In this document: positions 35,214 through 42,959 of the stretch, piece by piece
Position numbering within the stretch: position 1 is the first letter of the stretch
Layout: every line of letters starts with the position of its first letter
Assembly: GCF_002592005.1 (NCBI RefSeq)
Contig: NZ_NVQF01000048.1
Coordinates: 1 to 44,478 of the forward strand
Reading direction: 5' to 3'
DNA length: 44,478 bases
Source of the DNA: Mycolicibacterium palauense
GTDB taxonomy: Bacteria > Actinomycetota > Actinomycetes > Mycobacteriales > Mycobacteriaceae
Notes under the pieces: model-generated
Told to the model about the DNA's origin: nothing
The model's input: only the letters and a program-made list of their open reading frames with translations
Databases searched by the model: none
Program-made: the position numbers and the translations under genes

Positions 35214-35762
35214 ATGGCACACTGTGATGCCGTGACTACGAGCCCTATCCAGACAGCCACCGCAACGCTGCACACCAACCGCGGCGACATCAAGATCGCC
35301 CTGTTCGGCAACCACGCCCCCAAGACCGTGGCCAACTTCGTCGGCCTGGCCCAGGGCACCAAGGAGTACTCCACCGAGAACGCCTCGGGAAGCACGTCGG
35401 GTCCGTTCTACGACGGTGCGGTGTTCCACCGCGTCATCGACGGATTCATGATCCAGGGCGGGGATCCCACCGGCACCGGCCGCGGCGGGCCCGGCTACAA
35501 GTTCGCCGACGAGTTCCATCCGGAGCTGCAGTTCGACAAGCCCTACCTGCTGGCGATGGCCAACGCCGGGCCGGGCACCAACGGTTCGCAGTTCTTCATC
35601 ACCGTCACCAACACGCCGCACCTGAACCGTCGGCACACCATCTTCGGTGAGGTCGTCGATCCGGAGTCGCAGAAGGTGGTCGACGCCATCGCCACCACGG
35701 CCACCGACCGCAACGACCGGCCGGCCGAGCCCGTCGTCATCGAGTCGATCACCATCTCCTGA
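35214..35762 (+). CDS. ppiA: Peptidyl-prolyl cis-trans isomerase (cyclophilin)
   Basis: Catalyses proline isomerisation in proteins. The 182-residue cyclophilin has all the core motifs: FGNHAPKTVANFVGLA, FYDGAVFHRVIDGFMIQGGDP (with the catalytic Arg in FHR), and NGSQFFITVTNTPHLNRRHTIFGEV. The ATG at 35214 (MAHCDAVTTS) gives exactly the M. tuberculosis PpiA length, with AGGA about 8 nt upstream. No signal peptide is seen. It diverges from cwsA across a 170-nt gap containing a GGGGG/CCCCC inverted repeat. Confidence 0.95.
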   Translation: MAHCDAVTTSPIQTATATLHTNRGDIKIALFGNHAPKTVANFVGLAQGTKEYSTENASGSTSGPFYDGAVFHRVIDGFMIQGGDPTGTGRGGPGYKFADEFHPELQFDKPYLLAMANAGPGTNGSQFFITVTNTPHLNRRHTIFGEVVDPESQKVVDAIATTATDRNDRPAEPVVIESITIS

Positions 35763-35776
35763 CGTAGCCCGGCCCG

Positions 35777-35807
35777 GGGACGCATGCCGACGACGAGCGT
35801 GCGTCCC
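35777..35807. terminator. Hairpin between convergent ppiA and the PH-like gene
   Basis: Perfect 8-bp inverted repeat GGGACGCA / TGCGTCCC with a 15-nt loop, centred between the two stop codons. No T-run on either side, so a bidirectional, non-canonical terminator is the best guess. Confidence 0.5.
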
Positions 35808-35820
35808 GTGCCCGGTGCTG

Positions 35821-36252
35821 CTACCGGCGCGGCCCGGCGTAGCCGGCCGCGGTCAGTGCGTCCAGAACGTGCAAAGGATCGGTGCCGAGGTCCCAGCGGG
35901 TGAACACGGACAGACGGTCATCGGTGGCGTCGATCTCCAGCAGCCGTACCTTGCGGGCGATCCGCCGGAATTCGGTGATCCGGATATGGGCGATGTCCTC
36001 GCGCCGCAAAGTGGTGGTGCGCCACCAGCCGCGCAGCACCAGACCGTCGTCGGTGATTGCTAGTTTCGGCCGGGCTCGCCACGAGAACGTTGCAAACACA
36101 AGTAAACCCGCCGCGGCAAGCCCGATCAGGAGCCGCCCCGGAGTGTCTGTGACCAGGGTCACACAGCCGATGGCCATCAAAATCCCCACCACGCCGAGTG
36201 CCGCGACGGCCGCAGGCTGGGGTGCCCAATTAGTTTGCTGAGATTGATCCAT
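35821..36252 (-). CDS. PH-domain-like membrane protein (Rv0010c orthologue)
   Basis: The 143-residue protein has two transmembrane helices near the N terminus (VAALGVVGILMAIGCVTLV and LLIGLAAAGLLVFATFSW). A bacterial PH-like beta domain follows (RARPKLAITDDGLVLRGWWRTTTLRREDIAHIRITEFRR...). It ends WDLGTDPLHVLDALTAAGYAG, matching M. tuberculosis Rv0010c as recalled. The ATG at 36252 has AAGGG 5 nt upstream. The longer frame to 36288 is less likely. Function unknown. The 147-bp gap to crgA holds two DnaA-box-like 9-mers. Confidence 0.83.
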   Translation of the reverse strand: MDQSQQTNWAPQPAAVAALGVVGILMAIGCVTLVTDTPGRLLIGLAAAGLLVFATFSWRARPKLAITDDGLVLRGWWRTTTLRREDIAHIRITEFRRIARKVRLLEIDATDDRLSVFTRWDLGTDPLHVLDALTAAGYAGPRR

Positions 36253-36278
36253 AGGGACCCTTACCATTGGGAACGCAG

Positions 36279-36300
36279 TTATCCACAAGTGCTATCCACA
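36279..36300 (+). other. Pair of DnaA-box-like sites between crgA and the PH-like gene
   Basis: TTATCCACA (36279-36287, identical to the E. coli consensus) and CTATCCACA (36292-36300, one mismatch) in direct orientation, 13 bp apart start to start, roughly one helical turn. They lie in the promoter-proximal gap upstream of the PH-like gene, 16 kb from oriC. Confidence 0.5.
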
Positions 36301-36399
36301 ATGGGGATGAATAACACGGGTGTGATTGCGGCCGGCGGGCCGGGCGGGTCAGCGGCCGCCGAAATCGACTGTTGAATCCATCCGCGGGACGGCGCCGGC

Positions 36400-36663
36400 T
36401 CACCGCCACCGCATGGTGAGCAACAGCCCGGCGATCATGAAGGCAAACGCGATCGCGTAGTTCCACGGCCCCAGCTCGGCCATCCACGGCAGCGACGACG
36501 ACGCCAGCTGGAACACCAGCAGCCACGCCAGCCCGATCAACATCAGGCTGATGAACAGCACCACGAACCACACGCTCGACGGCCCGGCCTTGACCTTCAC
36601 CGGCGTGCGGCTGACCGGGTTGATCGTGAAGTCGTTCTTCTTGCGGACCTTGGACTTGGGCAT
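36400..36663 (-). CDS. crgA: Cell division protein CrgA
   Basis: Small divisome membrane protein that binds FtsZ, FtsI/FtsQ and CwsA in mycobacteria. The 87 residues comprise a basic cytoplasmic N terminus (MPKSKVRKKNDFTINP), a first helix (about 30-52, VWFVVLFISLMLIGLAWLLVF), a short loop (LPWMAELGPW) and a second helix (about 68-85). The ATG at 36663 follows GAAGG. It diverges from the DUF881 gene across 119 nt. Confidence 0.95.
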   Translation of the reverse strand: MPKSKVRKKNDFTINPVSRTPVKVKAGPSSVWFVVLFISLMLIGLAWLLVFQLASSSLPWMAELGPWNYAIAFAFMIAGLLLTMRWR

Positions 36664-36782
36664 GCTGACCTTCGTAGGAGGGTGATCGATGCGACGATTG
36701 TTCGGGGGCGGATAACGGATGCTGGTAATGAGACTAACCCAGCCCGGCAGCTGCCCGAGAATTCTTGAGAGGACCGTGACCG

Positions 36783-37523
36783 GTGAGCACCCGACGTTCG
36801 CCCTGGCGCTACGGCGTGCCGGCGGTCTGCCTGCTGGCCGGCCTGCTGCTGGCGGCCACCCACGGCGTGTCCGGCGGCGAGGAGATCCGGCGCAGTGACG
36901 CCCCCCGGCTGGTGGACCTGGTCCGCGAGTCCCAGGCCAACGTCGACCGGCTCACCGCCGAGCGCGACGCCCTGGCCTCCCGGATCGACTCGACGCACGG
37001 CAGGTCCAGCGACGCCGCCCTGCGGGCGATCCAGGCCCGTGCCGGGGACCTCTCCGGTGCGGCGGGCCTGGACGCGGTGCACGGCCCCGGCCTCGTCGTC
37101 ACGCTCACCGACGCCCAGCGCGACGCCCAGGGCCGGTTCCCGCGTGATGCGACACCCGATGACCTCGTGGTGCACCAGCAGGACATCCAGGCCGTGCTCA
37201 ACGCGCTGTGGAGCGGCGGGGCCGAGGCCATCCAGATGCAGGACCAGCGGCTGATCAATCTGTCGGCGCCGCGCTGTGTCGGCAATACGCTGCTGCTCAA
37301 CGGCCGCACCTACAGTCCGCCCTACACGGTCAGGGCCATCGGCGACGTCGCCGGTATGCAGGCGGCCCTCGCCGACGCGCCGCTGGTCACCCTCTACAAG
37401 CAGTACGTGATCCGGTTCGGGTTGGGCTACACCGAGAAGGCCGAGGACGACATCGAGATCCCCGGCTACAGCGAGCCGGTCCGGATGAAGTACGCCCAGC
37501 CGGCGGGCCCGATCGGGTACTGA
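36783..37523 (+). CDS. DUF881 membrane-anchored protein (Rv0012 orthologue)
   Basis: The 246-residue protein has one N-terminal transmembrane helix (about 10-28, VPAVCLLAGLLLAATHG), a short coiled-coil-like segment (LVDLVRESQANVDRLTAERDAL) and the DUF881 domain (about 80-240). The domain carries the typical HGPGLVVTLTDAQRD and VHQQDIQAVLNALWSGGAEAIQMQDQRL segments. DUF881 proteins are often linked to division or cell-envelope genes in actinobacteria, and crgA is next door; a precise function is not known to me. The GTG at 36783 follows GAGAGGA by about 10 nt. Confidence 0.88.
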   Translation: MSTRRSPWRYGVPAVCLLAGLLLAATHGVSGGEEIRRSDAPRLVDLVRESQANVDRLTAERDALASRIDSTHGRSSDAALRAIQARAGDLSGAAGLDAVHGPGLVVTLTDAQRDAQGRFPRDATPDDLVVHQQDIQAVLNALWSGGAEAIQMQDQRLINLSAPRCVGNTLLLNGRTYSPPYTVRAIGDVAGMQAALADAPLVTLYKQYVIRFGLGYTEKAEDDIEIPGYSEPVRMKYAQPAGPIGY

Positions 37524-37614
37524 GAGTCCGCGGCGGGTTCGCGCGGGATCCGCGCAGGATCCGTGGGCCGGCGGGCCCCGGTTAATACGTTTTCGCCACC
37601 GGGCGCGGCACCGG

Positions 37615-37620
37615 TAACCT
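37615..37620 (+). promoter_or_regulatory. Candidate -10 of a leaderless trpG promoter
   Basis: TAACCT matches TAnnnT and is followed by 6 nt and then the ATG at 37627, the geometry of a leaderless transcript. TTTCGC 18 bp upstream is a weak -35. No Shine-Dalgarno sequence is present. Confidence 0.5.
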
Positions 37621-37626
37621 GTGGCG

Positions 37627-38301
37627 ATGCGCGTCCTGGTCGTCGACAACTACGACAGCTTCGTGTTCAACCTGGTCCAGTACCTGGGCCAGCTCGGCGT
37701 CACCGCCGAGGTCTGGCGCAACGACGACGAGCGGCTCACCGGCGACGAGCGCGTCGCCGCGGTGGCCGGCGAGGTCGACGGCATCCTGCTCAGCCCCGGA
37801 CCGGGAACGCCCGAACGCGCCGGTGCCTCGATTCCGCTGGTCCGCGCGTGCGCGGCCGCCGGAACGCCGCTGCTGGGGGTCTGCCTGGGCCACCAGGCCA
37901 TCGGGGTCGCCTTCGGTGGCACCGTGGACCGGGCCCCGGAGCTGCTGCACGGCAAGACCAGCACGGTGTATCACCGCGACACCGGCGTGCTCAAGGGCCT
38001 GCCGGACCCGTTCACGGCCACCCGCTACCACTCGCTGACCATCCTGCCCGAGACCCTGCCGTCCGAGCTGGACGTCACCGCGGAGACCCGCGGTGGGGTC
38101 ATCATGGGTGTCCGGCACAAGACCCTGCCGATCCACGGCGTCCAGTTCCACCCCGAGTCGATCCTCACCGAGGGCGGTCACCGGATGCTGGCCAACTGGC
38201 TGGGCTTCTGCGGTGCCGCACCGGAGGAGAACCTGGTGCGCCGCCTCGAGCAGGAGGTCGCCGACACCGTCGCGGCGGCTATGACGCGAAACTCAGCGTG
38301 A
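37627..38301 (+). CDS. trpG: Glutamine amidotransferase (anthranilate / aminodeoxychorismate synthase component II)
   Basis: Class I glutamine amidotransferase that supplies ammonia to chorismate-using synthases for tryptophan and probably folate. The 224-residue protein has the GPGTPERAG motif near 55, the nucleophile cysteine in GVCLGHQAIG near 82, and the His-Glu pair in IHGVQFHPESILTEGG near 170. The ATG at 37627 gives MRVLVVDNYDSFVFN, the family N terminus. A GTG at 37621 adds only two residues and sits directly on the -10. Its last 23 nt overlap the convergent pknB end. Which of trpG or pabA it should be called cannot be decided from sequence alone. Confidence 0.93.
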   Translation: MRVLVVDNYDSFVFNLVQYLGQLGVTAEVWRNDDERLTGDERVAAVAGEVDGILLSPGPGTPERAGASIPLVRACAAAGTPLLGVCLGHQAIGVAFGGTVDRAPELLHGKTSTVYHRDTGVLKGLPDPFTATRYHSLTILPETLPSELDVTAETRGGVIMGVRHKTLPIHGVQFHPESILTEGGHRMLANWLGFCGAAPEENLVRRLEQEVADTVAAAMTRNSA

Positions 38302-40168
38302 TCGACGAACCGTAGTTGACCCCGGTCCCCGGTGCGGGGGACTGGGTGACCACGGCGTGCGAGCGCTGACCGCTGTCCTGCACGTCGGGCCCCTTGACCA
38401 GCACCCCGGTCCAGCCCAGCGCCCGCAGGTTGGGTTCGGCGTCGGTCCAGAACTGTCCGACCAGATTCGGCATCGCGAACTGGTTTCCGCGGGAGACCTG
38501 CAGCTCGATCACGGTGTCGATGGCGACGTTCTGTCCGGCCGGCGGGTCGGTGCCCAGCACGGTGCCCGAACTGGGAATGCCGTCGACGTCGACGCGGGCG
38601 AACTTGGTGAATCCGTAGACGGTCAGGTTCTGCTGGGCCTGGTCGACGGTCTGCCCGCTGACGTCGGGAACGGGCTCGGTCTGCGGGCCGGAGCCGACGA
38701 TCAGGGTGATCTCGTTGGTGATGGCCGAGGTCTGATTGGCCGGGGGATTGGTGCCGACCACCTTGTCCTTGAGCTCCGGGGTCGACGGGGAGCTGCTCTG
38801 GGTGAACCGGCTGAAGCCGGCGTCCTTGAGCTTCTCGACGGCGTCGGCGTAGGACAGCGTGGAGACGTCGGGCACCTCGCGCTGCTGGGGGCCGGTGGAC
38901 ACCTCGACGGTGATCTGGTCGCCGGCCGAGGCCATCGACTCGGCGGCAGGATCGGTGGCGATGACGTGATCCGGCGGCACCTCGGAGTCGGGCTTCTGCA
39001 GGGTCGAGGTCTTGAATCCGCGGTTCTGCAGCTCGACGATCGCGTCCGCCGACGACTTGCCGGTCACGTCGGGCACCTGCACGTCGCGGGGGCTGCCGCC
39101 CCAGAAGTTGATGGCCAGCGTCACCACCACCGTCAGCACGGTCAGCAGTGCGACCACCACCATCCAGCGGGCCACCGATCCGCGGCCCTCGCCGGCGCGG
39201 TCGGCGGGCTCGATGTAGTGCGGCATCTGCCGGGGGATCTCGTCGGTGGCGTCGCTGTCGCGGGGCGGCGGCGACGCCGACAACAGCGAGGTGCGGTCGG
39301 CGTCGGTGAGCACCTTGGGGGCCTCGGGCTGCTCCCCGCTGTGCACCCGCACCAGGTCGGTGCGCATCTCGGCGGCGGTCTGGTACCGGTTGTCGGGGTT
39401 CTTGGCCAGTGCCTTGAGCACCACCGCGTCCAGCTCCGGGGAGATGCCGGTGTGGCGCTGGGAGGGCGGGACCGGATCCTCCCGCACGTGCTGGTAGGCC
39501 ACCGCGACGGGGGAATCACCGACGAACGGCGGTTCGCCGGTGAGGATCTCGTAGAGCACGCAGCCCAGCGAGTAGACGTCGGAGCGGGCGTCCACGGCAT
39601 CACCGCGGGCCTGCTCGGGGGACAGGTACTGCGCGGTGCCGATGACCGCGGCGGTCTGCGTGACGCTGCTGGAGTCGGCCAGCGCGCGGGCGATGCCGAA
39701 GTCCATCACCTTCACCGCGCCGGTCTTGGAGATCATGATGTTCGCCGGCTTGACGTCGCGGTGGATGATGCCGTGCTGGTGGCTGAAGTTCAGCGCCTGG
39801 CAGGCGTCGGCGATCACCTCGATGGCCCGCTGCGGGGGCATCGGCCCGTCGCTGTGGACGATGTCACGCAGCGTGACCCCGTCGACGTACTCCATGACGA
39901 TGTAGGGCAGCGGCCCGTTGGCGGTCTCGGCCTCACCGGTGTCGTAGACGGCCACGATCGCCGGGTGGTTCAGCGCGGCCGCGTTCTGCGCCTCCCGCCG
40001 GAACCGCAGGTAGAAGCTGGGGTCGCGGGCGAGGTCGGCCCGCAGCACCTTCACCGCGACATCGCGGTGCAACCTGATGTCGCGGGCCAGATGCACCTCG
40101 GACATGCCACCGAAGCCGAGGATCTCGCCGAGCTCGTAGCGGCCGGACAGCAACTCGGGGGTGGTCAT
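38279..40168 (-). CDS. pknB: Serine/threonine protein kinase PknB with four PASTA domains
   Basis: Essential receptor kinase that senses lipid II or muropeptides and controls cell-wall synthesis. The 629-residue protein has a cytoplasmic kinase domain (about 11-275) with VAVKVL (Lys40), HRDVKPANI, DFG, and the activation loop SVTQTAAVIGTAQYLSPEQ carrying the two conserved threonines. One transmembrane helix (WMVVVALLTVLTVVVTLAIN, near 335) follows, then four extracellular PASTA repeats, the first beginning DVQVPDVTGK and the last FAMPNLVGQ. The ATG at 40168 overlaps the pknA stop. It is the last gene of the pstP-rodA-pbpA-pknA-pknB operon. Known targets CwlM and the MurJ fusion are in the same window. 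Confidence 0.98.
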   Translation of the reverse strand: MTTPELLSGRYELGEILGFGGMSEVHLARDIRLHRDVAVKVLRADLARDPSFYLRFRREAQNAAALNHPAIVAVYDTGEAETANGPLPYIVMEYVDGVTLRDIVHSDGPMPPQRAIEVIADACQALNFSHQHGIIHRDVKPANIMISKTGAVKVMDFGIARALADSSSVTQTAAVIGTAQYLSPEQARGDAVDARSDVYSLGCVLYEILTGEPPFVGDSPVAVAYQHVREDPVPPSQRHTGISPELDAVVLKALAKNPDNRYQTAAEMRTDLVRVHSGEQPEAPKVLTDADRTSLLSASPPPRDSDATDEIPRQMPHYIEPADRAGEGRGSVARWMVVVALLTVLTVVVTLAINFWGGSPRDVQVPDVTGKSSADAIVELQNRGFKTSTLQKPDSEVPPDHVIATDPAAESMASAGDQITVEVSTGPQQREVPDVSTLSYADAVEKLKDAGFSRFTQSSSPSTPELKDKVVGTNPPANQTSAITNEITLIVGSGPQTEPVPDVSGQTVDQAQQNLTVYGFTKFARVDVDGIPSSGTVLGTDPPAGQNVAIDTVIELQVSRGNQFAMPNLVGQFWTDAEPNLRALGWTGVLVKGPDVQDSGQRSHAVVTQSPAPGTGVNYGSSITLSFAS

Positions 40169-41484
40169 GGTCGTATCTCGTGGTCGGCGGTCAGTCGGAT
40201 CAGCGGGGCCGGTGCCGGAGATCGTCCGGCGGAGTCGGGTAGCTGCCCCTCCAGCTTTAGTACCCCCGAATCACGATCGTGTAGCCCGGTCCAGTTCGAC
40301 GGCTCGGCCGGGACCGGCGCCGGTTCCTCGGTGGAGGGCGTGACGGTGTTGGTGACCGTCTGCGGGGTGCTGTCGGGTGAGTTGAGGCTGTCGCGGGAGT
40401 TGATCACCAGGATCACCGCGATCACGATCGCCAGCGCGCCCAGGACCCCGGCGGCCCACAGCAGCGCCCGCTGGCCCGACGAGAACGTGCTGCGCGCCGG
40501 GGGCGGCTGCCGGTGGCTGCCCGAGGACGGGCGGGCCCGACCGGCGGTGGCCGGCCGCGGTTCGGCCGCTCCGCGACCCTGGGCCCCGGAGGGGATCGCG
40601 GCCGGGGCGGCGCGGCCCAGCGTCGGTGCCTGGTTGGGGCGCGGCGGCCGGCGCCCGGCCCGCACGGCGGCCACCGCGTCGGCGAACGCGCCGCCGTTGC
40701 GGTAGCGCATGCCCGGATTCTTGACCAGGGTGATCTCGATGAGCTCGCGGACGTTGGGGGGCAGGTCGGCCGGCAACGGCGGCGGCGTCTCCTTGATGTG
40801 CTTCATCGCCACCGTCAGGGCGCCGTCCCCGGTGAACGGTCGGCGGCCCGAAACCGCTTCGTAGCCAACGACTCCCAGCGAGTACACGTCGCTGGACGCG
40901 GTGGCGTCGTGGCCCAGGGCCTGCTCGGGTGCGATGTACTGCGCGGTGCCCATCACCATCCCGGTCTGGGTCACCGGGGCCGCGTCGACGGCCTTGGCGA
41001 TGCCGAAGTCGGTCAGCTTCACCTGGCCGGTGGGGGTGATCAGGATGTTGCCCGGCTTGACGTCGCGGTGCACCAGGCCGGCCGAATGGGCGACCTGCAA
41101 TGCCCGCCCGGTCTGCTCGAGCATGTCCAGCGCGTGCCGCAGCGAGAGCCGGCCGGTCCGCTTGAGCACCGAGTTCAGCGGCTCGCCGTTGACCAGTTCC
41201 ATCACCAGATAGGCGGTGCGGCCCTCGCCGTCGATTTCGGTCTCGCCGTAGTCGTGCACGCTGGCGATGCCCGGGTGATTGAGCATGGCCACCGTGCGCG
41301 CCTCGGCGCGGAACCGTTCGACGAACTCGGGATCCGAGGAGTACTCGGCCTTGAGGACCTTGACCGCCACCCGCCGTCCCAGACGGCTGTCGACGACCTC
41401 CCACACCTGCCCCATGCCACCGGTGGCGATCAGGCGCTGCAGGCGGTAACGACCGGATAGCGTCACGCCGACTCGCGGACTCAT
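40165..41484 (-). CDS. pknA: Serine/threonine protein kinase PknA
   Basis: Essential membrane kinase regulating cell shape and division. The 439-residue product has an N-terminal kinase domain with VAVKVLKAEY, HRDVKPGNILI, DFG and the activation loop PVTQTGMVMGTAQYIAPEQ. A Pro/Ala/Arg-rich linker (about 275-340) and one transmembrane helix (near 342-362, ALLWAAGVLGALAIVIAVILV) follow. The short extracytoplasmic tail is Thr/Pro/Glu-rich and, unlike PknB, has no PASTA repeats. It overlaps pbpA upstream and pknB downstream by ATGA junctions. Confidence 0.97.
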   Translation of the reverse strand: MSPRVGVTLSGRYRLQRLIATGGMGQVWEVVDSRLGRRVAVKVLKAEYSSDPEFVERFRAEARTVAMLNHPGIASVHDYGETEIDGEGRTAYLVMELVNGEPLNSVLKRTGRLSLRHALDMLEQTGRALQVAHSAGLVHRDVKPGNILITPTGQVKLTDFGIAKAVDAAPVTQTGMVMGTAQYIAPEQALGHDATASSDVYSLGVVGYEAVSGRRPFTGDGALTVAMKHIKETPPPLPADLPPNVRELIEITLVKNPGMRYRNGGAFADAVAAVRAGRRPPRPNQAPTLGRAAPAAIPSGAQGRGAAEPRPATAGRARPSSGSHRQPPPARSTFSSGQRALLWAAGVLGALAIVIAVILVINSRDSLNSPDSTPQTVTNTVTPSTEEPAPVPAEPSNWTGLHDRDSGVLKLEGQLPDSAGRSPAPAPLIRLTADHEIRP

Positions 41485-42959
41485 GATCCTCCCTGAAGGG
41501 CCGCGGCGATCACGGCCCGTCCGATGGGCGCGGCCACCGCCCCGCCCGTCGCCGAGAGCCGGTCGCCACCGTTTTCCACCAGCACCGCCACCGCGACCCG
41601 GGGCGCCGACGCGGGCGCGAAGGCGATGTACCAGGCGTGCGGGGGCGTGTTGCGCGGGTCGGTACCGTGCTCGGCGGTACCGGTCTTGGATGCGATCTGC
41701 ACGCCGGGGATGGCCCCTTTCTGCTGTGTGTGCTGCTCGGCGCCGACCATCAAATCTGTTAGCTTAGCCGCGACCTGCGCAGACACCGCACGCCGCTGCA
41801 CCGTGGGTTCGGTCGTGGCGATATTGGCCAGGTCGGGTCCCTTGAGGCTGTCCACCAGGTAGGGCTGCATCGTCACGCCCTTGTTGGCCACCGTGGCCGC
41901 GACCAGCGCGTTCTGCAGCGGGGTCATCGCCACATCCTTCTGCCCGATGGCGGTCATCCCCAACGCGGCCCGGTCCGGGATGGGGCCGACGGTCGACTCG
42001 GCGACCTGCAGGGGGATCGAGGGGGGCGGCTCGTCCAGGCCGAACGACAGCGCGGCGTTCTTCAGCGCGTCGGTGCCGATCTGCAGCCCCAGCTGCACGA
42101 AGGCGGTGTTGCAGGAACGGGCGAACGCCTCCCGCAGCGACGCGCTCTGCCCCGAGCCGCAGGGCGAGCCGCCGTAGTTCTCCAGTGTCGCGGTGCTGTC
42201 GGGCAGCGGGATGGTGGGCAGCGCGGTGAACTGGTCGTCCTCGGTGACCCCCTTCTGCAGGGCGGCGGCCGTGGTGATCACCTTGAACGTCGAGCCCGGG
42301 GGATAGCGCTCCGAGATGGCCCGGTTGGTCAGCGGCTGGTCCGGATCGTCGCGCAGCCGCTCCCAGGCGGCCACCTGCTTGTCGGTGTCGTGGGAGGCCA
42401 GCCGGTTGGGGTCGTACGACGGTGAGGACAGCAGGGCCAGGATCTTGCCGGTGGAGGGTTCCAGCGCCACCACCGCGCCCTTGCAGGGGTTGCCGCCGCA
42501 CCCCTCCTGCAGGGCCTCCCAGCCGGCCTGCTGGACCCGCGGCACGATGGTGGTGTCGACGTTGCCGCCGCGCGGGTCGCGCCCGGTGAAGAAGTCGGCC
42601 AGCCGGCGGCCGAAGAGCCGTTGATCGGAGCCGTTGAGGACGGCGTCCTCGGCGCGTTCCAGCCCGGTACTGGAGTAGCGCAGCGAGTAGAAACCGGTAA
42701 CCGGCGCGTACACAAAGGGATTGGGGTAGACCCGCAGGAACCGGTAGCGCCCGCTGGTGGCGACCGAGTAGGCCATCAGCTGGCCCTCGGCGGCGATCTG
42801 CCCGCGCTGGCGCGAGTACTCGTCGAGCAGCACCCGTTGGTTGCGCGGATCGGCGCGCAGGCTGTCGGCGGTGAACACCTGGGTCAGGGTGGCGTTGAGC
42901 AGCAGCACGACCATCAGCGCCATGATCACCATCGAGATGCGTCGCAGGGAGGTGTTCAT
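41481..42959 (-). CDS. pbpA: Penicillin-binding protein PbpA (class B transpeptidase)
   Basis: Cross-links peptidoglycan in partnership with RodA. The 492-residue protein has an N-terminal transmembrane helix (about 9-27, MVIMALMVVLLLNATLTQ), a dimerisation domain, and a transpeptidase domain. That domain has the active-site motif STFK (PPGSTFKVITTAA, near 222), SCN (ARSCNTAF, near 280) and KTG (SKTGTAEHG, near 425). The ATG at 42959 overlaps the rodA stop as ATGA. The frame stays open upstream to 44288 because of high GC, but that part lies antisense-frame within rodA and is not coding. Confidence 0.97.
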   Translation of the reverse strand: MNTSLRRISMVIMALMVVLLLNATLTQVFTADSLRADPRNQRVLLDEYSRQRGQIAAEGQLMAYSVATSGRYRFLRVYPNPFVYAPVTGFYSLRYSSTGLERAEDAVLNGSDQRLFGRRLADFFTGRDPRGGNVDTTIVPRVQQAGWEALQEGCGGNPCKGAVVALEPSTGKILALLSSPSYDPNRLASHDTDKQVAAWERLRDDPDQPLTNRAISERYPPGSTFKVITTAAALQKGVTEDDQFTALPTIPLPDSTATLENYGGSPCGSGQSASLREAFARSCNTAFVQLGLQIGTDALKNAALSFGLDEPPPSIPLQVAESTVGPIPDRAALGMTAIGQKDVAMTPLQNALVAATVANKGVTMQPYLVDSLKGPDLANIATTEPTVQRRAVSAQVAAKLTDLMVGAEQHTQQKGAIPGVQIASKTGTAEHGTDPRNTPPHAWYIAFAPASAPRVAVAVLVENGGDRLSATGGAVAAPIGRAVIAAALQGGS

